From the NCBI GenBank assembly GCA_017519865.1, contig JAFWRQ010000003.1, positions 62,001 to 126,000 on the forward strand: DNA of 64,000 bases, given 5' to 3'. Shown piece after piece: positions 43,564-51,445 of the stretch. Position 1 is the stretch's first letter. Each line of letters opens with the position of its first letter. Origin of the DNA: Bacteroidales bacterium. Lineage in GTDB: Bacteria > Bacteroidota > Bacteroidia > Bacteroidales > UBA932. The notes under the pieces are model-generated. The model worked only from the letters and a program-made list of their open reading frames with translations. It was not told where the DNA came from and did no database searches. Position numbers and translations under genes: made by a program.

Positions 43564-44495
43564 CGCCTGAGGCGCACGAAGATTGAAAGCGGGAGGGCTT
43601 TGCCGAAGCTGTCAAGCAGGGCGAGCTCTCCGCTTTCCATTTCATACCCTTCCTTGCCGTCAAGGCGGAACGCCTCCTTCACCACTGTCTCTCCCAGAAG
43701 GGCGGAATATCCGTTGGAGTAGAGGTTGAGGACCATGAAGGAGTCTTTCGGCGCGAGGATCCCGGCGACGGTCTTCAGCATGTCGAAGAGGCATTCGTCG
43801 AGTTTCCAGCGCTCGCCGTCAGGGCCATGCCCGTAGGCGGGCGGGTCGAGGATGATGCCCTGGTAGGAATTGCCCCTGCGGGCCTCCCTGCGGGCGAATT
43901 TCATTGCATCTTCAACAACCCATCTGATGCCGTCCAGTCCGCTGGCCTCCATGTTTTCCTTGGCCCATGTGACGACCTGACGGACGGAGTCCAGGTGCGT
44001 GACGTCGGCGCCGGCGGCCTTGGCCGCGAGCGACGCGGCACCCGTGTAGGCGAAGAGGTTCAGCACTTTCGGCCTCGGTTTCCCTTCCGCCTCCGCGTTC
44101 TGCACTAGCCGGAGAGTATTGGCATAGATGTACTCCCAGTTCGGAGCCTGCTCCGGGAATACGCCGACATGCTTGAAGGAAGTGAGGCCAAGGCGCAGGC
44201 GCAGGCTGAGGCCAGGCTGCAGCCCTCTGTATCCGATGTACCACTGGTCGTCCATCTTCTTCTGACGCTCCCAGGTGCCGCTGTCTTCCTTGCCGGCCTT
44301 GCCGAATCCGGCGCCGGGAGCGAAGCGCGTGTGCATGAGGCGCGCCCACTCCGCCTCGTCCAGGGACTTGTCCCACAGGGCCTTGGGCTCCGGGCGCGCC
44401 ATCACGTAGCGGCCGTAGCGCTCGAGTTTCTCGCCCCTGCCGGAGTCGATGATTTCATAGTCCTTCCAGGACGGTGCCGGATATTCGATTTTCAT
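43560..44495 (-). CDS. SAM-dependent methyltransferase (RlmI/RlmK-like)
   Basis: The protein is 311 aa and cytoplasmic. The Rossmann methyltransferase core contains motif I KVLNLFAYTGAASLAAKAAGA, an acidic strand THLDSV, and the catalytic-type motif IILDPPAYG, as in RlmI/RlmK-like rRNA methyltransferases. No PUA domain is visible at the N terminus. Target unknown; rRNA modification is the likeliest role. It is divergent from pgk and convergent with the DUF2723 gene, overlapping it by 4 bp. Confidence 0.85.
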   Translation of the reverse strand: MKIEYPAPSWKDYEIIDSGRGEKLERYGRYVMARPEPKALWDKSLDEAEWARLMHTRFAPGAGFGKAGKEDSGTWERQKKMDDQWYIGYRGLQPGLSLRLRLGLTSFKHVGVFPEQAPNWEYIYANTLRLVQNAEAEGKPRPKVLNLFAYTGAASLAAKAAGADVTHLDSVRQVVTWAKENMEASGLDGIRWVVEDAMKFARREARRGNSYQGIILDPPAYGHGPDGERWKLDECLFDMLKTVAGILAPKDSFMVLNLYSNGYSALLGETVVKEAFRLDGKEGYEMESGELALLDSFGKALPLSIFVRLRR

Positions 44496-44545
44496 GGTGT
44501 TTCCGATTATTGATACAAAGATAGTGGTTATTCACTTAAAATTGT

Positions 44546-44553
44546 TATTTTTG
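44546..44553 (+). promoter_or_regulatory. -7 box of pgk
   Basis: TATTTTTG at 44546-44553 matches TAnnTTTG, 38 nt before the pgk ATG at 44592. Confidence 0.6.
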
Positions 44554-44591
44554 TAGTTACCATCCTTTGAAATAACTTTAATTCCATACTT

Positions 44592-45845
44592 ATGCAACAG
44601 CACATTGACTCTTACGATTTTACCGGCAAGAAAGCCATCGTCCGCGTAGATTTCAACGTCCCCCTCAACGAGAACTTCGAGATCACCGACGATACCCGCA
44701 TCCGCGCTTCCATCCCCACTCTCAAGAAAGTCCTAGAGAAGGGCGGCTCGCTCATCATCATGTCGCACCTCGGACGTCCCAAGAAGGTGGATCCCAAGTT
44801 CTCCCTCAAGCATATCGTTGCCCGCGTGTCCGAGCGTCTCGGCGCTCCGGTGCAGTTCGCCGACGATTGCATGAAGGCCGACGCGCAGGCTGCCGCGCTC
44901 AAGCCGGGCGAAGTCCTGCTGCTCGAGAATCTCCGTTACTATGCTGAGGAGGAAGGCAAGCCCCGCGGACTCGCCGAGGATGCAACCGACGAGGAAAAGG
45001 CTGCCGCCAAGGCCGCAGTCAAGGCCAGCCAGAAGGAGTTCGTCAAGAAACTCGCTTCCTACGCTGACTGCTACATCAACGACGCTTTCGGTACCGCCCA
45101 CAGGGCCCACGCCTCCACCGCCCTCATCGCCAAGTACTTCCCGAACGACAAGATGTTCGGCTACCTCATGGAGGGTGAGATCAAGGCCATCGACCACGTC
45201 CTGCACGAGGCCGAGCGTCCGTTGACCGCCATCGTAGGCGGCTCCAAGGTTTCCTCCAAGCTCGCTGTCCTTAAGAACCTCGTGGGCAAGGTCGACAACC
45301 TCATCATCGGAGGCGGCATGGGCTATACCTTCATCAAGGCCCAGGGTGGCCGTATCGGCAATTCCCTGCACGAGGACGACCTCATGCCTGATGCACTCGC
45401 CATCCTCGAGGAGGCCAAGGCCAAGGGCGTGAAGGTTTATCTCTCCACCGAGGCCGTCGGCACCCAGGAGTTCTCCAACGAGGCCGAGACCCAGATCTTC
45501 TCCTCCTGCGACATTCCTGATGGATGGGAAGGCGTCGATGCCGGTCCTCATACGCTCGCTGCCTGGAAGAAGGTCATCGATAACTCCAGGACGGTCCTTT
45601 GGAACGGTCCTGTCGGTGTCTTCGAGATCCCTCTGTTCGCCAAGGGGACCCTGCGCATCGCCGAGGACCTCGCCGAGGTCACTGCAAAGGGTGCGTTCAC
45701 GCTTGTCGGCGGCGGCGACTCCGTAGCGGCCGTCACCCAGATGGGCTTCGCCGACAAGGTCAGCTACGTCTCCACCGGCGGCGGCGCCATGCTCGAAGCC
45801 ATCGAGGGCAAGGAACTCCCCGGCATCGCAGCCATCAGGGAGTAG
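44592..45845 (+). CDS. pgk: Phosphoglycerate kinase
   Basis: The protein is 417 aa, the normal size. The family signature [14 protein letters not shown] is at the N terminus, followed by [42 protein letters not shown] and the C-terminal GGGDSVAAV and [13 protein letters not shown] loops that bind nucleotide. It makes ATP and 3-phosphoglycerate from 1,3-bisphosphoglycerate in glycolysis. It appears monocistronic, with its own promoter box and a hairpin element 40 nt after the stop. Confidence 0.99.
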   Translation: MQQHIDSYDFTGKKAIVRVDFNVPLNENFEITDDTRIRASIPTLKKVLEKGGSLIIMSHLGRPKKVDPKFSLKHIVARVSERLGAPVQFADDCMKADAQAAALKPGEVLLLENLRYYAEEEGKPRGLAEDATDEEKAAAKAAVKASQKEFVKKLASYADCYINDAFGTAHRAHASTALIAKYFPNDKMFGYLMEGEIKAIDHVLHEAERPLTAIVGGSKVSSKLAVLKNLVGKVDNLIIGGGMGYTFIKAQGGRIGNSLHEDDLMPDALAILEEAKAKGVKVYLSTEAVGTQEFSNEAETQIFSSCDIPDGWEGVDAGPHTLAAWKKVIDNSRTVLWNGPVGVFEIPLFAKGTLRIAEDLAEVTAKGAFTLVGGGDSVAAVTQMGFADKVSYVSTGGGAMLEAIEGKELPGIAAIRE

Positions 45846-45884
45846 CCTCCGGAATCAGTGCGGGCGCACTGTTGACATTTCTCT

Positions 45885-45934
45885 CCAGAGGTCACATCGG
45901 AATGTGGCCTCTGGATTGTTTATGGCCAGTGGCA
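45885..45934 (+). repeat. Conserved hairpin element, copy A
   Basis: A 13-bp stem CCAGAGGTCACAT (45885-45897) / ATGTGGCCTCTGG (45902-45914) with a 4-nt loop, then 5 nt, then TTATGGCC (45920-45927). A second copy with the same geometry and tail is at 51344. Weak outer arms (CACTG at 45867-45871 / CAGTG at 45927-45931) also exist. It lies between pgk and the ECF sigma gene and may act as a pgk terminator, but the shared tail suggests more than that. Confidence 0.65.
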
Positions 45935-45970
45935 TAGGATTTGCCCGAATTGTCCAAAACGGACTTGACG

Positions 45971-46465
45971 ATGACTTCCTCCGAAATTGAAAGCCTTTAT
46001 AAGCAGTATTTCAGGCAACTCTGCCTGTATGCGCTGCATTATCTGGAGGATTTAGACGAGTCCAAGGATATCGTTCAGGAGTGTTTCTCAGCCCTGATCA
46101 AGGGTAATCCTGAAATTTCAAATCCAAAGGCATATCTCTACAATTCTGTCAGGAACCGTTGCATCGATCTGTTGAGGTCCAAGAAGAAGGAACGGATGGC
46201 CCCGATGGATGACTTGTCGTATATCAGCGATGAAGAGGCGCAGTTGCGTTCCGAGATGGAAGTCCAGCTCTGGGAGGCGGTGGACTCCCTTCCGCCCAAG
46301 CGTCGTGAACTGTTGCTTCTCAACAAAAGGGATGGATTGAAATACAGTGAGATAGCCCAACTGAAGGGACTTTCTGAAAATACCGTCCGCAACCAGATCT
46401 TCAGGGCGGTTGAATCCCTTCGCAAGAATGCGAAAAAGCTTTTCAGCTTCTTGTTCTGCCTGTAA
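45971..46465 (+). CDS. ECF RNA polymerase sigma factor
   Basis: The protein is 164 aa from the ATG at 45971 (a TTG 30 bp upstream is in frame but less likely). Region 2 is visible as YKQYFRQLCLYALHYLEDLDESKDIVQECFSALI, followed by YLYNSVRNRCIDLLR. Region 4 is LPPKRRELLLLNKRDGLKYSEIAQLKGLSENTVRNQIFRAVESLRK. It belongs to the Bacteroidetes ECF group that works with FecR-like anti-sigma factors and TonB transducers. The anti-sigma gene follows 64 bp later. Confidence 0.95.
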   Translation: MTSSEIESLYKQYFRQLCLYALHYLEDLDESKDIVQECFSALIKGNPEISNPKAYLYNSVRNRCIDLLRSKKKERMAPMDDLSYISDEEAQLRSEMEVQLWEAVDSLPPKRRELLLLNKRDGLKYSEIAQLKGLSENTVRNQIFRAVESLRKNAKKLFSFLFCL

Positions 46466-46529
46466 TCACTTTTTTTCGTAGGTGAGTGGTATATTCTGCC
46501 GCTTTTTCCGTCTTGTGAGAAAAAAGATT

Positions 46530-47309
46530 ATGCAGGAGAATATGGATCGTATGCTGGGCTTCGTGCTCAAGCACTACCGTCAAGGAGCCTTCGACGATGT
46601 GAAAAAGACGGAATCTAAGAATGTCCGTCGTTTCCCTGTATGGAAATATGCCGCCGCTGTTACTGCCGCCGCAGCTGCAGTGATTCTTTTCGTGTTTCTT
46701 CTCCGTCCGGGCCCGTCCGTGTCGGAGTATCTGGCGGCCAATTCGCCCATACAGGTCGAGCTTCCTGACGGCAGCTCCGTAACCCTTAGCCCGGGTGCCA
46801 GGATCAGTTACTCTGATTCGAAGGCAGGGAGAGACGTCGAAATGGAAGGAACGGCTTTGTTCAAGGTGGCCAGGGACGAGAGCCGTCCGTTCAGGGTTGA
46901 TGCCGGCGAATCAGCGGTCGAGGTTCTTGGAACCGTCTTTCAGGTAAAGCAGTCTGACGGGGACGTTTTTGTGGATGTCCTTGAAGGCAAGGTCCTTTTT
47001 TCCGGCAGCGAAGATGGTGTTGTGCTTACTCCGGGCATGGAATCAGTCCTTCAGAAAGGAGCTGCTTCCCCAGAAATCATAGATAATCCTTTCCCCAACC
47101 CAATAGCATGGGTGACAGGGGTTTTCAAGTATGAATCTACCCCGTTGAAAACCGTGCTTGGTGAACTTTCGGATTATTTCGGAAAGGAGTTCACGGCATC
47201 TTCAGATGCAGGTGGAAGGTCCTTGACAGGATCTTTCTCCACGGAAGATCCGGAAAGCATTGCCGAGGCCATCTCGGCTGCCCTTGAGATCAGAGTAACG
47301 GTAAAATAG
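46530..47309 (+). CDS. FecR-family anti-sigma factor
   Basis: The protein is 259 aa from the ATG at 46530; a GTG at 46482 is in frame but would add a basic stretch with no family match. A short cytoplasmic N-terminus is followed by one membrane helix (about 35-60), then the periplasmic FecR domain (IQVELPDGSSVTLSPGARISY, EGTALFKVARDESRPFRVDAGES, VLGTVFQV) and a C-terminal STN-like domain (VFKYESTPLKTVLGELSDYFG). It holds the sigma factor until the TonB receptor signals through its STN domain. Confidence 0.93.
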   Translation: MQENMDRMLGFVLKHYRQGAFDDVKKTESKNVRRFPVWKYAAAVTAAAAAVILFVFLLRPGPSVSEYLAANSPIQVELPDGSSVTLSPGARISYSDSKAGRDVEMEGTALFKVARDESRPFRVDAGESAVEVLGTVFQVKQSDGDVFVDVLEGKVLFSGSEDGVVLTPGMESVLQKGAASPEIIDNPFPNPIAWVTGVFKYESTPLKTVLGELSDYFGKEFTASSDAGGRSLTGSFSTEDPESIAEAISAALEIRVTVK

Positions 47310-47325
47310 CTTGAACGTTCATCTT

Positions 47326-49851
47326 ATGAAGAAGTTGTTGAAACTGCTTGTTCCGGTACTTTTGATAACTGTTCTTACCGGAGGGGAGGCTTTCGCCCAG
47401 GAAGCCTCCCGGACAAGCCTGAAGGAACGAATGGCCTGGATCGAAGAGGCATACGGAGTGAGTTTCATCTATGACTCCAACATCAATCTGAATGTCCCGT
47501 ATAACGGGTCAGGCAGCAAGGATGCATCAGTCAAGCTGAAGGATGCGCTGCGGGACCTGTTCAAGGGGACCGGAATGGAGTGGGATGTAAAGCGTAAATA
47601 CATCGCCGTACGTGCGTACAAGCCTTCCATAGAAAACATCCACTCTGTCATAGATCCCGAGTCCTTGCTGGATACCCTGACTGCCTCAAGGATCACGTCA
47701 TATATCGACCGGGATCTCAATACCACCCAGACGGGCCTCACGAAAATAGACGGCAAAGCCTTCAACAGGGGTTTCGCCGTGCTGAGCTCCCCGGATGTCA
47801 TCAAGACCCTGCAGATCCTTCCGGGAGTAGCATCAGGCACTGAACTTTTGTCGAGCCTGTATGTACACGGCGGGGACGGCAGTGACAACCTTTTCCTCCT
47901 TGACGGCGTTCCGGTATATCAGGTCAGTCACCTTGCCGGCATTTACTCGGCATTCAACACCGATGCCGTCGAGAGCCTTGATTTCTTCAAGAGCGGCTTC
48001 CCTGCAAGATTCGGCGGACGGACATCTTCCGTCGTGGATATGGCCACGAAACAAGGCAGCTTCGATACATATTCGGGTACGTTCTCTATAGGGCTGATAA
48101 ATGCCCAGATGCAGTATGGCGGTCCGATCCTCAAAGGGAAGACTTCGTTCAGCGTAGCTCTAAGACGTAGCTGGTTGGATACGTTCAGCTGGCCGATATT
48201 CAAGTTCATCGTATCCACGGACAATGATAAATACTCCGGCAACTACCAGCTTTATGACGTTAACCTCAATCTTACGCACAAGTTCAGCGAAAAGAGTATT
48301 CTTTCCCTGAATTTTTACGATGGCAAGGACATCCTGAATTATGGGAATCACTCCTGGGGAAGCGAGACAAATGACTACGGCTCATTTGAGCTGTTGCGGG
48401 ACGAGGATGAGAAGATGGATGTCCGTCTCAAGTGGGGAAATATGACAGGCAGCATAGTATGGAAAGTGGATTTATCCCCCAAACTCGCAATGAGACTGAT
48501 GGCATATCATACCGGTACGATGGGGCTCGTCCACTATGGTGAAGAGTATTACGGCAAGCAGATATCTACTTATCGTGAAGGAAGCGGGAGGGACAATACG
48601 ATGGAAAATGAGAACACTTACAGTACGTCCAATTATTCCAGGATAAGGGATTATGCCGTCAAGGCAGATTTCGACATCGTTCCTTCAATGGTGCACCACA
48701 TAAGGGCTGGAACGGGTTACCAGCTGCACCGTTTCCATCCTGAAAGGATTTCGGACAGTTATTTCAAAGACGTGTTCTATCAGGTGGACACCTCTTATAC
48801 TGATGGTTACCAGTACGAATACATCGCCCACGAGGCGTCCCTCTATGCTGAGGATGAAATGACCCTGTCGAGAAGGCTCAAGGTCAATGCCGGCCTTCGT
48901 TATACTCTTTATGCCATTGGCGGGAAGGCTTCGAACCACATCGAACCAAGGCTTGCGCTGAAATACCTGTTTTCCGATTTCGGGTCGCTCAAACTGTCCT
49001 ATACGCAGATGAACCAGTTCGTCCATCAGGTTACCACATTCTATGTGGAGTCGCCTACGTCGCTTTGGATGCCTTCCACGCGCAAAGTGGCCCCGATGCA
49101 TTCCTCGCAAATAGCCGGCGGCATATATACCGATCTCCCGGGAGGGTTCCACGTCGATCTGGAGGGATGGTACAAGACTATGTCACATCTCTTGGAATAC
49201 TCTGGAAAAATTTCCCTGTTTCCTCCGGTTGACAGCTGGGAAAAGTCCTTTTGCGAAGGTATCGGGAAGTCTTATGGAATAGAGGCGACAGTGTCTTATA
49301 CGAAAGGGAAGATGGAGACGACTGCCGGATACTCCCTTTCCTGGAATAGAAGGAAGTTCGATGATATAGCGATAGACTGGTTTGCCGACAGGAATGACAA
49401 TCGACACAAGCTGAACCTGACTCTGACGTACCGGCCTTCCAGGAAGGTAGATCTATATGCGGGGTGGCTGTTTCATTCTGGAAACAGGATTACGATTGCT
49501 ACCCACAGGGTTGAAAGACAATTCTACCGCGAGGATATTCCGGAAGGAGAGTGGCGTCCAGAAAGGACCTTCTATTCTGATGAGTTTGTCGGCCCTTATA
49601 ATATGAGGATGGTCCCATACCACAGGCTTGACCTGGGTGCAAACTTCCGGCACGTGACAAGGAGAGGTAATGAGGGGATATGGAACATCAGCATCTACAA
49701 TGCCTACTGCAGGATGAATCCCATCACGGCAGCCGTATATGACAGGGTTGAGATAACATTCCCCAAGGAAGTTACCTATTTCGGAGAATCATTTGAAGGT
49801 ATATCCGTCATACCGATTATTCCTACGATCAGTTACACCGTCAAGTTCTAG
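47326..49851 (+). CDS. TonB-dependent receptor with STN signalling domain
   Basis: The protein is 841 aa from the ATG at 47326. A signal peptide (about 1-24) is followed by an STN domain (about 28-100: SLKERMAWIEEAYGVSFIYD, then LKDALRDLFKGTGMEWDV), a plug (about 140-245, with LSSLYVHGGDGSDNLFLLDGVPV) and a barrel ending in SYTVKF. The STN domain makes it a FecA-type transducer that signals to the FecR protein encoded just upstream. It is shorter than the SusC protein and its partner is DUF4249 rather than SusD, so the ligand is probably a peptide, metal complex or small molecule. Confidence 0.92.
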   Translation: MKKLLKLLVPVLLITVLTGGEAFAQEASRTSLKERMAWIEEAYGVSFIYDSNINLNVPYNGSGSKDASVKLKDALRDLFKGTGMEWDVKRKYIAVRAYKPSIENIHSVIDPESLLDTLTASRITSYIDRDLNTTQTGLTKIDGKAFNRGFAVLSSPDVIKTLQILPGVASGTELLSSLYVHGGDGSDNLFLLDGVPVYQVSHLAGIYSAFNTDAVESLDFFKSGFPARFGGRTSSVVDMATKQGSFDTYSGTFSIGLINAQMQYGGPILKGKTSFSVALRRSWLDTFSWPIFKFIVSTDNDKYSGNYQLYDVNLNLTHKFSEKSILSLNFYDGKDILNYGNHSWGSETNDYGSFELLRDEDEKMDVRLKWGNMTGSIVWKVDLSPKLAMRLMAYHTGTMGLVHYGEEYYGKQISTYREGSGRDNTMENENTYSTSNYSRIRDYAVKADFDIVPSMVHHIRAGTGYQLHRFHPERISDSYFKDVFYQVDTSYTDGYQYEYIAHEASLYAEDEMTLSRRLKVNAGLRYTLYAIGGKASNHIEPRLALKYLFSDFGSLKLSYTQMNQFVHQVTTFYVESPTSLWMPSTRKVAPMHSSQIAGGIYTDLPGGFHVDLEGWYKTMSHLLEYSGKISLFPPVDSWEKSFCEGIGKSYGIEATVSYTKGKMETTAGYSLSWNRRKFDDIAIDWFADRNDNRHKLNLTLTYRPSRKVDLYAGWLFHSGNRITIATHRVERQFYREDIPEGEWRPERTFYSDEFVGPYNMRMVPYHRLDLGANFRHVTRRGNEGIWNISIYNAYCRMNPITAAVYDRVEITFPKEVTYFGESFEGISVIPIIPTISYTVKF

Positions 49852-49856
49852 CCAGG

Positions 49857-50846
49857 ATGAAGAGAATCAATCATATATTTCTAGGTATTACCGTCGCGAC
49901 GTTTATCCTTATTATCCTACCGTCCTGCGTGATGATAATGGAGAGCGGAGAAGACGGCAGGAGCATAATCTATTTGGAATGTCTGCAGGGGATGAGTGAC
50001 ACTACTGCGATATCCGTAATCGCGGCGTCGTCGAAGTTCGGATACGAAGACAGCAGGGTACTGTCCGACGTGAATGTAACCTTGAGGGCCGGGGGGCGGG
50101 ATATCCCTCTCAGCAATGCCGAAGTGGCGAAGGAAATGTTCCCGAAGGGAGCATACTATACCACAGAGAAAATCGAGGGAGGGCATACCCTGGAAATCAC
50201 CGTGTCGGGTGGTGGTTTCGATCCTGTCGTAGCTACTACCTACAAACCCAGGGACCTCAAGCCATTCGGCGTGAGAATGGAGAAGGCGGTCATCTACACG
50301 GATGATGCCGAGAAGAGGGTAATAAAAGTCGAAGTAACCCCGGACGACCCGGACATAGCGGACCATTATTATGCTTTGGTTTTCGACGGGAAGATGTATG
50401 ACTATACTAGGGGAGAGTATTTCTATTCCAATCTTACACCCATCTTACGGTCAGACGGTTTCATCTATTCATCCGATTTTGGAGACGACTTGGTCGCAAG
50501 GGTGGGTTGTTCCCCCTGGTCGCTATTCGATTTCAATCAAACTTTTTATTCAGTCAAGATCGTACCTGTCTATCTATGGAGGGGCGCGTCATTGATGAAG
50601 GATGGTACGATAACGGTTTATTTCGACGAGAGAATGACGTTCGACACTTGGATAAGGGTCCGCCTGATGGAAGTGTCCCCGGAGTTCTACCGGTACGCCA
50701 AGAACATCGAATACAGTGAAGACTTAACGGAGGCACTCATCCCCTTCGTGCCTTCTTCATATTCCTATTCCAACGTCAAGGGCGGCTGCGGCATCTTCGG
50801 TGCGGTGAGCGGCATTGATGGGGAATGGATGAAACTGCCTGAATGA
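49857..50846 (+). CDS. DUF4249 lipoprotein
   Basis: The protein is 329 aa with a lipoprotein signal (ILPSC, Cys24). The N-terminal Ig-like part (about 30-160) contains the family-typical segments VIAASSKFG and ADVNVTLR-like VLSDVNVTLRAGG, and the C-terminus ends with YSNVKGGCGIFGAVSG, the usual DUF4249 end block. DUF4249 proteins follow TonB receptors in Bacteroidetes and probably act as their surface partner. It starts 5 bp after the receptor stop. Codons are more AT-rich than in neighbouring housekeeping genes. Confidence 0.85.
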   Translation: MKRINHIFLGITVATFILIILPSCVMIMESGEDGRSIIYLECLQGMSDTTAISVIAASSKFGYEDSRVLSDVNVTLRAGGRDIPLSNAEVAKEMFPKGAYYTTEKIEGGHTLEITVSGGGFDPVVATTYKPRDLKPFGVRMEKAVIYTDDAEKRVIKVEVTPDDPDIADHYYALVFDGKMYDYTRGEYFYSNLTPILRSDGFIYSSDFGDDLVARVGCSPWSLFDFNQTFYSVKIVPVYLWRGASLMKDGTITVYFDERMTFDTWIRVRLMEVSPEFYRYAKNIEYSEDLTEALIPFVPSSYSYSNVKGGCGIFGAVSGIDGEWMKLPE

Positions 50847-50853
50847 CAAAGAT

Positions 50854-51306
50854 ATGGAAGCTAATATCAAACTTATCTTTCTGGTTCTGATGATCCTGCT
50901 TCTGCCTTCCTGCTCGAAAGAGAAGGCCGAGATAACAGTACACTATTATCTGACCAATGCATCGGACTACGACCTCAGGATACGTACCTCCAAATCATAT
51001 ACGCTAGACCTCCCCAGACAGGCCACGGACAGCTTGACAGATGTCTCCGAAGGTGTCGACTACCACGGCTCCTGCAGTTTCAGGTCGGTGTTCGAAGAAG
51101 GCAGCGTCCTCACCATATCATACAAAGACGAGGAGTATGATTACGATCTGTCTCGAAGCAGATTTTGGGGATTCAAGGATATACGTTCCTATGAAGTCCG
51201 TAAAATTGCTCCGAGGGAATTCACGGCAAAATACTCGATTGGCCGCAGAGAAGTCGTTGATTATCTGGTAGACCTGGGAGTCATCGGGAATTCAGGCGGA
51301 TATTAA
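50854..51306 (+). CDS. Small lipoprotein of unknown function
   Basis: The protein is 150 aa. The signal ends in LLLPSC (Cys20). The remainder is a small beta-rich domain (ITVHYYLTNASDYDLRIRTSKSYTLDLP, VLTISYKDEEYDYDLS) with no motif I recognise. It starts 7 bp after the DUF4249 gene and is the last gene of the sigma/anti-sigma/receptor unit, so it probably takes part in the same uptake system. Confidence 0.65.
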   Translation: MEANIKLIFLVLMILLLPSCSKEKAEITVHYYLTNASDYDLRIRTSKSYTLDLPRQATDSLTDVSEGVDYHGSCSFRSVFEEGSVLTISYKDEEYDYDLSRSRFWGFKDIRSYEVRKIAPREFTAKYSIGRREVVDYLVDLGVIGNSGGY

Positions 51307-51309
51307 GCG

Positions 51310-51407
51310 GGAACAAAAACGCCCTCTCAGATAGTTTTCTGCTCCTAAAGCCACATCACAATGTGGCTTTAGGAGCATTTATGGCCTTGAGAGGGCGTTT
51401 TTGTTCC
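51310..51407. repeat. 98-nt nested palindrome containing hairpin element copy B
   Basis: The outer arms are perfect over 20 nt (51310-51329 and 51388-51407). The inner arms are perfect over 17 nt (51340-51356 and 51361-51377) with the loop CACA. The two internal spacers are 10 nt each. The inner part matches element A at 45885 in stem length, loop length, 5-nt spacer and TTATGGCC tail (51379-51386). The outer arms provide A and T runs in both directions, so it could be a bidirectional terminator. Confidence 0.85.
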
Positions 51408-51417
51408 TGCCTTTTGC

Positions 51418-51425
51418 TAACTTTG
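51418..51425 (+). promoter_or_regulatory. -7 box of the GH95 gene
   Basis: TAACTTTG at 51418-51425 matches TAnnTTTG and lies 20 nt before the ATG at 51446. It starts 10 nt after the right arm of the palindrome, so the -33 region falls inside that arm. Confidence 0.6.
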
Positions 51426-51445
51426 CGAAAGTCGGAAGAATGTGA

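Noticed and set aside
45885-51407. Integron attC-like recombination sites
   Set aside because: The hairpins have nearly perfect stems and lack the R/L box layout and extrahelical bases of attC; no integrase is present.
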